Source of the DNA: an uncultured Paraglaciecola sp.
GTDB lineage: Bacteria; Pseudomonadota; Gammaproteobacteria; Enterobacterales; Alteromonadaceae
Length of the DNA: 64,000 bases
Assembly (NCBI RefSeq): GCF_937123705.1
Contig: NZ_CAKZKO010000056.1
Span: 62,001 to 126,000, forward strand
Direction: 5' to 3'
In this document: positions 9,736 through 17,073 of the stretch, in pieces
Numbering within the stretch: position 1 is the stretch's first letter
Layout of the letters: every line of letters starts with the position of its first letter
Program-made: the position numbers and the translations under genes
Notes under the pieces: generated by a model
Seen by the model: the letters and a program-made list of their open reading frames with translations, nothing else
Databases searched by the model: none
What the model was told of the DNA's origin: nothing

Positions 9736-10626
9736 CTAAACCGGTGTTTTATGAGCAAATAATTGCCGTGCGTGTATCACTGCGCCCATTTCAGGCCCAT
9801 ATAAAGGCTGAGATAAATAGGACTGAGTTTGCTTATCTAACCATGGGTAAAGCGGTTCGGCAATGCCGCCAATCATGGCACAACGCGCGGGTTCATCTTG
9901 TTGTAGTCGCTTTACAATTCGGCTAATAAAATGTGCCACTGCGGTGATAATCTGCAAGGCCGCAGGGTCGTTCCCCTTGGCATGTTCGAACACTAAAGGT
10001 GCAAATTGGGCATAATAGCCCGGTGATTGGTCGATTGCTTGTTCAACAATAGCGTTAGCATTCTTTGCCTTTAGTTTAGCCATAATATCTAGCAACAAGG
10101 GGCTTTCCTGTCGAATACCGTCTAAATATTCCAAGGTAGAACGGATTGCCTCAACCCCTATTCTTGCACCACTGCCATTATCGCCCAAGATAAAGCCATG
10201 ACCGCCTATCCCCATATATTGTTGCTGCTTTATCATGCCAGCATTAAATCCTGTACCGGCGATGATGATGGCACCATCCTGCCCGTTATGGGCGCCCATA
10301 GATGCAATATATAAATCGGTGGTCACATGACAGCTGGCAAAAGGGTGGGCCCATTGTTGCACCTGTTGACGGTAAAAGGGCAAGTTAACCCCAGCTAACC
10401 CCAAAACTCCATGGCATAGAGCGATGCTATCAGCCGCTAATCCGGCATTGGCTATAGCCTGTTGGCTCGCATCTAAAATAGAATCTAGGGCGGGTTGTAA
10501 TCCTTGCACTGGATTGGCTGGCCCTGACAAGCCCTCACCTATGACTTGACCATCGGCAGACTCTACTCTGGCCTTACATTTAGTACCGCCGCCGTCTACC
10601 CCAATAAAATACTGCTGCCTTTTCAC
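9736..10626 (-). CDS. N-acetylglucosamine kinase (BadF/BadG/BcrA/BcrD ATPase family)
   Basis: This 296-residue cytoplasmic sugar kinase most likely phosphorylates GlcNAc to GlcNAc-6-phosphate. The first phosphate-binding loop F-I-G-V-D-G-G-G-T-K is at residues 7-16, the G-x-A-G-x-x motif with L-G-L-A-G-V-N-L-P near residue 71-79, the second ATP motif I-I-A-G-T-G-F-N-A-G near residue 120, and G-I-G-G-H-G-F-I-L-G-D-N-G-S-G-A-R-I-G (about 137-155) is characteristic of the GlcNAc kinase branch. In this locus it would use GlcNAc freed from the N-glycan core by GH2, GH85 and glycosylasparaginase. nagA and nagB are not in the window. Confidence 0.85.
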   Translation of the reverse strand: MKRQQYFIGVDGGGTKCKARVESADGQVIGEGLSGPANPVQGLQPALDSILDASQQAIANAGLAADSIALCHGVLGLAGVNLPFYRQQVQQWAHPFASCHVTTDLYIASMGAHNGQDGAIIIAGTGFNAGMIKQQQYMGIGGHGFILGDNGSGARIGVEAIRSTLEYLDGIRQESPLLLDIMAKLKAKNANAIVEQAIDQSPGYYAQFAPLVFEHAKGNDPAALQIITAVAHFISRIVKRLQQDEPARCAMIGGIAEPLYPWLDKQTQSYLSQPLYGPEMGAVIHARQLFAHKTPV

Positions 10627-10704
10627 TTACTGTCTCTCTGTATCATTAAATTTAACTTAGCTGCCCTATCCAATGTGACTGACGATATTGTCAGCTGTCC
10701 TTTT

Positions 10705-12282
10705 TTAAAGTGCTTGGATACCACTGTCCATCCAATTAAGACGATCTGAGATCCATTGTTTAAGGTAGGTCACTTCTTCGTCGTAATTAGCGCCAACATA
10801 GAAATTAGGCCACACATGCACACCCAAAACGTTATAACGCTCGAAGTTAGCTTTAATCACGCCGCCTTGCTTAAGACGGGTCACTTTAGCTTGGATCACC
10901 TTGGCAATATTTTGTTCACTAAGTATATCCGTTCGTAAGCCAGACCAACGCGCCTTAAGTTGGGCCACAAACTGAGGATCTTGCAATAATTTACCCCACC
11001 AAAATGGCACTCGAGAAGGATCATCAGGGCAGTACTGATTAAATTTATAGGCCCAATCGACGGTAGACTCGCCTTGGCAATAATCGGCATTGCCAAAGGC
11101 AATATTAAAGTCCCAAATCGGACCCATATTCAATTTTTCGCCTTTATCTTTATGCATAAAAGTGCTTAATCGAAATGCATCCACATTGCGGGTCAATTCA
11201 TTAAGGATAAAAAAGTCGATAAAGCTGTCTACATCAATATATTGCCGATAGCCCAAATCTGGGTCGGTAAAATCATCTGACATTAAGGCCTGTTCGAAAT
11301 CTGCCATATAATCTTGGATATAGGCTTTCTCTGCCGGCTCAATATCTTTGGGTTTAGGGTATTCATACAAGAACTTGATCTTCTGACTGCCATTAGCATC
11401 ACCAAAACCATCAAACTGCGAAGAAAATGAAAAATCGAGGCTAAAGTCTTCCCCTGTGGTTTTGTCAATTTTAAGGATATAGCCACCGCTAATATCATCG
11501 GATTTAAGTTTACTGATATCCACCCGCTCGCTGTCGCGTTTGATTTTCTCCATTAACACATACAGGCCGTTGTAATCATCATTAACCGTCACTTCAACAA
11601 ACTGGGTTCTTACCGCGTAGCGACCCATTTGATTGGATAAATCAAAAATCAGCACATTGCGTAATAGCGACTTATCGCTATAGGGGCCGTAAAAGATCCA
11701 ATCTTCTTCTTCGGGAAACCCGGCTAACTCAACCTTCATGTCTTCGCCATGTTGATCCCAAGTCTCAAAGCCATAAGACTTTTTATCAAAGGTCTGAGAC
11801 GTAGAGCCGCGATATTCGATGCCGATATTTCCCTGATACAAGATTTCATCTTTATCCGTCATCAGCATGCTTGCCATTATCTTCGGCTCATCGACAATCG
11901 CCACACCATGGGTTTGAATATCGACTTGTATTACTGGGTTGGGCTGCACTGTTATTAGCCGTTCCATGGTTGTTGCCGAATTACCGGCTTGATCTGACAC
12001 ATTGAATAACAGTTTATATTCACCTGGCAAATTGTTATCGACATTGCCAGTAACCACGATTTGACTACCCATTTCACCATCGACGTTATCGGTTGCAGTG
12101 GCACCGGCATCTTGATAAACCTCGCCAGCTACGATAACGACACTGCCAGCGCCATTTAACGTAATCACAGGAGCAGTGGTATCTGCGGTGGGTGCTGGCG
12201 TCGTTGGACCACTGCTTGAGCCCGAATCTCCACCGGAACAAGCTGCAATAAAGATGACCGATAGGGGAAGCCAATACTTCAT
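10705..12282 (-). CDS. CotH kinase-family lipoprotein with Ig-like DUF5011 domain
   Basis: A 525-residue lipoprotein: the ATG at 12282 gives a short signal ending in I-A-A-C, followed by a Ser/Gly/Thr/Pro-rich linker. An earlier in-frame start (12351) would add 23 residues that spoil the signal peptide and overlap the upstream gene. Residues ~38-118 form an Ig-like DUF5011 domain (D-T-T-A-P-V-I-T-L-N-G ... G-A-T-A-T-D-N-V-D-G). The remainder is a CotH-type kinase-like domain: Y-G-P-Y-S-D-K-S-L-L-R-N, V-N-D-D-Y-N-G-L-Y-V-L-M-E-K-I, G-G-Y-I-L-K-I-D-K and W-D-F-N-I-A-F-G-N. Spore-coat CotH phosphorylates a protein; bacterial secreted homologues are mostly unstudied. It starts 16 bases after the PNGase F-like gene, so it may act at the cell surface on glycoprotein or anchor the machinery. 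Confidence 0.75.
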   Translation of the reverse strand: MKYWLPLSVIFIAACSGGDSGSSSGPTTPAPTADTTAPVITLNGAGSVVIVAGEVYQDAGATATDNVDGEMGSQIVVTGNVDNNLPGEYKLLFNVSDQAGNSATTMERLITVQPNPVIQVDIQTHGVAIVDEPKIMASMLMTDKDEILYQGNIGIEYRGSTSQTFDKKSYGFETWDQHGEDMKVELAGFPEEEDWIFYGPYSDKSLLRNVLIFDLSNQMGRYAVRTQFVEVTVNDDYNGLYVLMEKIKRDSERVDISKLKSDDISGGYILKIDKTTGEDFSLDFSFSSQFDGFGDANGSQKIKFLYEYPKPKDIEPAEKAYIQDYMADFEQALMSDDFTDPDLGYRQYIDVDSFIDFFILNELTRNVDAFRLSTFMHKDKGEKLNMGPIWDFNIAFGNADYCQGESTVDWAYKFNQYCPDDPSRVPFWWGKLLQDPQFVAQLKARWSGLRTDILSEQNIAKVIQAKVTRLKQGGVIKANFERYNVLGVHVWPNFYVGANYDEEVTYLKQWISDRLNWMDSGIQAL

Positions 12283-12298
12283 GGATAAATCCTTAAAT

Positions 12299-13504
12299 TT
12301 AGTTAATTTCATAGGTAAGATAAGCCGAAACCATCCAATAATTGTGCTCATTATCTTTGGCCACTTGTGCTTGCGGTATGGCGATACTTAACTGATGTTC
12401 GCCTGAGCCGATATTGCCAAGTTCAATTATTTGTGGCGTCACATCACTGCCGGGACACCAATTAGAGCGGGACAAATCCGATGATGCAATACGCTCGTCG
12501 GAGCTGGAATCTAGGAATACGTCTTTGGCTTTCCACGTGCCAGAACTGGGATTAAACCGCCTAAAACTGGCGCAATCATCGCGCCAAGGAATAAACCGCT
12601 TTAACACTTCACTATCCAAACTGATGATATTTTCTTTTTTAGTAAATTCATCGCCACTGGCATGGCCACCATGGCCGGTAGTGATGTAGTGCAAGATAGC
12701 ATTGCTTGCCCCTTGGGGTAGCTCAAAATTGGCGGTTAATTCACCTTGGGCAAAGCCATCGAACAAGCGTTGATCTGAGGCATATTTAACCGTGTTGACC
12801 AAGGGCAATACCTTGGTTGTGCGCTTTTCTTGTTGTAGATACCGGCTTTCGTTGAAATCTAACTTGACTGACAATCGATAACCTTTGTTGTCCCACGTAT
12901 CGATATACACCCCGATATACACTTCATCTTCCAATAAAGGCAATAACTGGCTGATATCTTGGGTCCAACTGACCTCATCTTTCCAAGCAGGAATATACGG
13001 CGGCTTGCGATCTTGAGTGCGCTCGTGTTGATTAAAAAAGCCCACGCCAAAAGGTGTCATAAAGCGTAATAATTCGACATTGGGCAGATAGTTAAATTCG
13101 GCTGTGGCTGATGCTTTCACTGCGGGGTAAGGCTGATTTAAGCTTTTAAGACCAAAACGGCCTTGCTCAAAATCCAATAAATTTGCCCCTTTGCTTTTAG
13201 GAATAACGAATAACGAACCGGATTTATCCCAAGGGTCACCATTAGATTTCAGCGTCATCGAAACCTTAACCTTAGGTTGAATTGCGTAGCGCGGTAACCT
13301 CACTTTTTTCAACAACACCCGACCCGCATCGAGCCGAATGATGGTGCCGTCTTGCGGCGCTGATTTTAACTGCATATCGAAATACAACTGGGTATCGTCA
13401 AACACCACCAACGACTTATTACCTTGGGATGGCAATTTAACTTGGCATGACAACAAGGTGACACAGCACAATAAACAAACAATAAATTTCATCTTATATC
13501 TCAT
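12299..13504 (-). CDS. PNGase F-like peptide-N-glycosidase lipoprotein
   Basis: A 401-residue lipoprotein (lipobox L-L-S-C, Cys20; an internal ATG at 13492 is an equally good start) resembling peptide:N-glycosidase F, which hydrolyses the GlcNAc-Asn amide and frees intact N-glycans from protein. Visible matches to the Elizabethkingia enzyme are: P-W-D-K-S-G (Asp93 at the place of catalytic Asp60 in E-W-D-R-Y), Y-I-D-T-W-D-N-K-G-Y (Asp where PNGase F has Glu118), T-G-H-G-G-H...G-D-E-F (Glu at the Glu206 place), and N-W-C-P-G-S-D-V-T-P matching W-C-P-G-M-A-V-P. The cysteines flanking Glu206 in PNGase F are absent. It lies between GH97 and the CotH gene and is probably surface-exposed. The family call rests on motif alignment by eye. 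Confidence 0.78.
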   Translation of the reverse strand: MRYKMKFIVCLLCCVTLLSCQVKLPSQGNKSLVVFDDTQLYFDMQLKSAPQDGTIIRLDAGRVLLKKVRLPRYAIQPKVKVSMTLKSNGDPWDKSGSLFVIPKSKGANLLDFEQGRFGLKSLNQPYPAVKASATAEFNYLPNVELLRFMTPFGVGFFNQHERTQDRKPPYIPAWKDEVSWTQDISQLLPLLEDEVYIGVYIDTWDNKGYRLSVKLDFNESRYLQQEKRTTKVLPLVNTVKYASDQRLFDGFAQGELTANFELPQGASNAILHYITTGHGGHASGDEFTKKENIISLDSEVLKRFIPWRDDCASFRRFNPSSGTWKAKDVFLDSSSDERIASSDLSRSNWCPGSDVTPQIIELGNIGSGEHQLSIAIPQAQVAKDNEHNYWMVSAYLTYEIN

Positions 13505-13510
13505 AATAAA

Positions 13511-16075
13511 TTAATGAAGTTGAATTTCGTCGGCAAAAATAAAGGCCTCTTGGCCCGGCCGAGTATGCCAGTCAGGCAAGGTCTTCGGTGTTGTCGCCTG
13601 CACCCGAATAAAACGCACGTTTTGTGGCTTAAATGAGACCGCAAAATCTTTACGCTGATAATCGGGCTCACCTTCACGGGTGTGGTATTGGGCTTGACCC
13701 ACCTGAGTAAATTGCACCCCATCTCGTGAAACAGAAAATTCGATCTTTGTCGGCAATAAAATGGAATGCAAAATACTTTGTAAAAATCCCACCTCAATTC
13801 GGCTGGCCGATTGGGCCGTACCTAAATCAATCACCGCATCAAGATCTTGTTGCCTAAAACCTTGCCAACCCTGCTTATAATCGGCGCCGCCCCGCACCCC
13901 ATCCACCAATGCGTTAGGCCCAGCGGCCATATAACTCGCGTCAGGCTGATGAATTAGCTTTATTGATTGGTTCTTGGCCAAATGGGTAACCCGTTTGATT
14001 TTTCCATACTGATTGCCCTGTTGGAATTGGGCTAGCCGCCCAACCAGTTGTTGCCGGTAACTCTCTATATTTGGACACTGTGATTTTGGTTGATTGACCG
14101 GCGTAATAATGGCCGCCATTCCGCCCCCGCTGGCCAACACTGCCGGTAAACGAGTTTGACTGTTGACCATAAAACAGCTGATTTCGATGGCTGTAGGGTT
14201 ATCGACAAAATCTAATTCAGGTCCGTCGGCAAATAGGGTTAATTGGTATTGGGTCTCGGGGGCAAGAAAATCCAATGGAATATCGATTTGCCGTGGTGTT
14301 GCATCAGTGATACTGGCTAAAAACCACTGCTGTTTATGTCGACGAGCCATGGTCAGATGGTGGCCAATGTCTGCTTCGATAACATGGGTCTCATCCCAAT
14401 CAACAGGCACCTGTCGAATAAATTCAAAAGCCAGTTGTTGCCGATAATTTTTGATCATATCGGCGGCCATCTGCATCGGGCTATACAAAGTCACGTAATG
14501 GGCTAACTGGCGAGCCAAGGTAGTATGCACTCGGTACTGAGATTGCGGATCAAACTTTAAATCAAATATACCGGGGGTGTAGTCCATCGGCCCACCGAGC
14601 AGGCGAGTAAAAGGCAGAACTAGCGTATGCTGTGGTGGATTGCCCTCACTCCAACCATTCCATTCCATCCCGCGCCCGCCTTCTCGGGTCATCATATTCG
14701 GGTAAGTCCGGCGAATCCCTGTGGCCTTAATCGGCTCATGGACATTGAGCATGATCTTATATTTAGCGGCCAACTCCACAATACGCCGATAATGATTAAC
14801 CATTTGCTGGCCATGATGAAACGAACCCGCTGGCGTCATTTTGCCCGCATAACCGGTTTTTACCGCGCGCACCCCATATTTGGCATAGAGCGCGAAGGCT
14901 TGTTCGGCTTGTTGCTCATACATCGGAATATTGCCACCGGTTTCATGGTGGCCAATCAAAGTCACGCCCTTTTGCGCGGCATATTTGGCAATATCGGCTA
15001 AATCGAAATCGGCATAGGCCTGAGTATAATCTTGGATATTATGGCCCGTATGCCAAGTTTCCCAGCCTTGATTCCAGCCTTCTACTAAAACACCGCCGAA
15101 ATCATTGGCGGCGGCAAAGTCGATATAGGCTTTCGTGCGCTCGGTAGTGGCACCATGTTTGGGGCCAGCCGTCCATGTATGCTCACGCATATGCATACCC
15201 CACCAAATGCCCACATATTTCATTGGCTGGAGCCACGAGGTATCGGTTAACACATTGGGTTCATTTAGATTTTCAATTAGATCTGAAATCAACAGCTCAC
15301 CTGCATTATCGGCAAGTTGAATCGTTCGCCATGGGGTTTTAAATGGCGTTGCTCCCCGTACTTTGATCCCATCCGGCCATGGCACCAACTCACTGACTAA
15401 CTTTTTACCTCGTTTAACTAAGGTCATGCCGGCATAATCGGTTAAGGCAGCCTCATGAATACTGAGCAAGGTGCCTTGCTGCGATTGGAAGGTGATTGGC
15501 GTATTCACCGCAGTGACATCGGCATAGGGTGTATGCCGATATTCGGCTTCGTAACTATCGAAATCTTGGGGGATCCACCAACTCGTAGGATTACCTACAA
15601 CCGCAAACTCGGTATTTTCTGCAGTCATCTCAAACCGATTTAAATTGGGCTGTTTAGGCAACACCGTGCGAAACCCAATCCCATCATTAAATACCCTGAA
15701 AATTAGCTGAAATGTTCTTTCTAATTTGGTGCTTTCTTTGAGTGTAAGGACTAACTGCCGGTAGTGGTTTTCAAGCTGTTTAGTCTGGCCCCAAGGTCGT
15801 TGCCAAGGCGCATTGACCTCGGTGATGACCTGCTCAATTACAGCTAAGTTAGACCCTAATGCCGGTTGCTGTTTAAAGGTAAAGTCTATTGCCGAATCGT
15901 CAATGATTAACTGTTTATCTTTACTCAGTTGATATTTAGCAATGCCATCAATTATTTTAACTTGTAACTCAACGCGGCTATCTGGTGAGCCTAAGGTTAC
16001 CTGTACGCTTGCATGGGCCGACAGCGCCACACTTAAGCACAATAACCCGCCCGCCAAACACAGCCACTTCAACAT
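13511..16075 (-). CDS. GH97 glycosidase (inverting type) with C-terminal F5/8C-like domain
   Basis: An 854-residue secreted enzyme with a signal peptide (ends S-A-H-A). It has the GH97 N-terminal beta-sandwich, the (beta/alpha)8 catalytic domain and its C-terminal cap, then an extra ~140-residue discoidin (F5/8C)-like domain (A-L-V-D-G-V-R-G-G-x-D-Y...F-I-R-V-Q-A-T-T-P). Glu378 (in G-H-H-E-T), Glu447 (N-V-H-E-P) and Glu471 (G-M-E-W) have spacings of 69 and 24, the same as SusB Glu439/Glu508/Glu532, which points to the inverting alpha-glucosidase-type subgroup rather than the retaining alpha-galactosidases. P-F-T-R-L-L-G-G-P-M-D-Y-T-P-G-I-F is the family signature. I chose the ATG at 16075, five bases after the upstream stop; the ATG at 16099 adds eight residues and overlaps that gene. 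Removing glucose from glucosylated high-mannose glycans is a plausible role. Confidence 0.88.
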   Translation of the reverse strand: MLKWLCLAGGLLCLSVALSAHASVQVTLGSPDSRVELQVKIIDGIAKYQLSKDKQLIIDDSAIDFTFKQQPALGSNLAVIEQVITEVNAPWQRPWGQTKQLENHYRQLVLTLKESTKLERTFQLIFRVFNDGIGFRTVLPKQPNLNRFEMTAENTEFAVVGNPTSWWIPQDFDSYEAEYRHTPYADVTAVNTPITFQSQQGTLLSIHEAALTDYAGMTLVKRGKKLVSELVPWPDGIKVRGATPFKTPWRTIQLADNAGELLISDLIENLNEPNVLTDTSWLQPMKYVGIWWGMHMREHTWTAGPKHGATTERTKAYIDFAAANDFGGVLVEGWNQGWETWHTGHNIQDYTQAYADFDLADIAKYAAQKGVTLIGHHETGGNIPMYEQQAEQAFALYAKYGVRAVKTGYAGKMTPAGSFHHGQQMVNHYRRIVELAAKYKIMLNVHEPIKATGIRRTYPNMMTREGGRGMEWNGWSEGNPPQHTLVLPFTRLLGGPMDYTPGIFDLKFDPQSQYRVHTTLARQLAHYVTLYSPMQMAADMIKNYRQQLAFEFIRQVPVDWDETHVIEADIGHHLTMARRHKQQWFLASITDATPRQIDIPLDFLAPETQYQLTLFADGPELDFVDNPTAIEISCFMVNSQTRLPAVLASGGGMAAIITPVNQPKSQCPNIESYRQQLVGRLAQFQQGNQYGKIKRVTHLAKNQSIKLIHQPDASYMAAGPNALVDGVRGGADYKQGWQGFRQQDLDAVIDLGTAQSASRIEVGFLQSILHSILLPTKIEFSVSRDGVQFTQVGQAQYHTREGEPDYQRKDFAVSFKPQNVRFIRVQATTPKTLPDWHTRPGQEAFIFADEIQLH

Positions 16076-16079
16076 CCGT

Positions 16080-17054
16080 TTATAACCAACTGTTCGCATC
16101 GATCATGCGACTACCACTCGCATCGGTGACCGCATAGTTAAATCCCGGCTGAATACAATAAGAACCGTATTCACCTGTGTTAGATAAGGCCAAGAAACCC
16201 ACTTGGAATTGCTTATAATCACCCAACTTTTTGGCGATCCGTTCAACCGCTTCCTTGCAGGCCTGCTCTGGCGATCGCCCCTGACGCATCAACTCTACAA
16301 CAAGGTGACAACCGACAGTTTTAATCATCAACTCACCCATGCCGGTAGCGGTGGCCGCGCCCACTTCGTTATCGACATACAACCCCGCCCCAATTAACGG
16401 CGAATCGCCAACTCGCCCCGACATTTTAAATGCGGCGCCGCTAGTGGTACAAGCACCCGACAAATTACCCTGGTCATCGAGGGCCAGCATGCCAATGGTG
16501 TCGTGATTTTCCACATTGATCACCGGCGCATACTTGGACTTTTTAAGCCACTGTTGCCAAGCTGACTTGGCTTTAGGGGTTAATAGGTTTTCTTGTATAA
16601 AGCCTTGTTTCAGCGCAAATTGCTCGGCTCCTTCACCGACCAACATCACATGGGGGGTTTGTTCCATCACTTGGCGTGCCACAGATATGGGGTGTTTTAT
16701 ATTTTGTAAAAAGGCTACCGAGCCGCAATCCTGATTGTGATCCATGATGCAGGCATCGAGCGTAACTTTACCTTCGCGGTCGGGAAAACCACCATAACCA
16801 ACCGTGGTCACTTCAGGATCGGCTTCTGGTACACGGACACCTTGCTCAACTGCATCGAGGGCAGTGCCTTTGTTTGTTAGTATTTTCCAAGCGGCTTTAT
16901 TGGCTGGAATACCATGCTCCCACGTGGATACCACAATAGGCTTTTTAACTGACCTAGGCTCTGCTTGCGAAGATTGTTTGGCCTGCGCGCCGGGCAGCAT
17001 CGAAGACATGCCAAGGCCCGCCACTAATTTAAGAAACTGTCTTTTATTGATCAC
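16080..17054 (-). CDS. N4-(beta-N-acetylglucosaminyl)-L-asparaginase (glycosylasparaginase)
   Basis: This Ntn-hydrolase splits GlcNAc-Asn, the stub left when GH85 and proteases have acted on a glycoprotein, into GlcNAc-amine and aspartate. The key N-H-D-T-I-G-M sequence is present; autocleavage at Asp185-Thr186 should expose Thr186 as the nucleophile, and G-R-V-G-D-S-P-L-I-G-A-G-L-Y and T-A-T-G-M-G-E are the conserved substrate-pocket segments. I choose a GTG start at 17054, with AAGGA upstream and 19 bases after the GH92 stop. It yields a 324-residue protein beginning with a Tat-like signal (N-K-R-Q-F-L-K then a hydrophobic stretch ending A-Q-A), so export to the periplasm is likely. An ATG at 17114 lies inside the GH92 gene. 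Confidence 0.9.
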   Translation of the reverse strand: MINKRQFLKLVAGLGMSSMLPGAQAKQSSQAEPRSVKKPIVVSTWEHGIPANKAAWKILTNKGTALDAVEQGVRVPEADPEVTTVGYGGFPDREGKVTLDACIMDHNQDCGSVAFLQNIKHPISVARQVMEQTPHVMLVGEGAEQFALKQGFIQENLLTPKAKSAWQQWLKKSKYAPVINVENHDTIGMLALDDQGNLSGACTTSGAAFKMSGRVGDSPLIGAGLYVDNEVGAATATGMGELMIKTVGCHLVVELMRQGRSPEQACKEAVERIAKKLGDYKQFQVGFLALSNTGEYGSYCIQPGFNYAVTDASGSRMIDANSWL

Positions 17055-17073
17055 CTTAAATTCCTTATCTTTT

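Noticed and set aside
12283..12351. Earlier start of the CotH-family gene
   Set aside because: It would overlap the PNGase F-like gene and bury the lipoprotein signal.
14163..15643. Several open frames antisense to GH97 and other large genes
   Set aside because: They are shadows of strong coding frames, with no start signals or family patterns.
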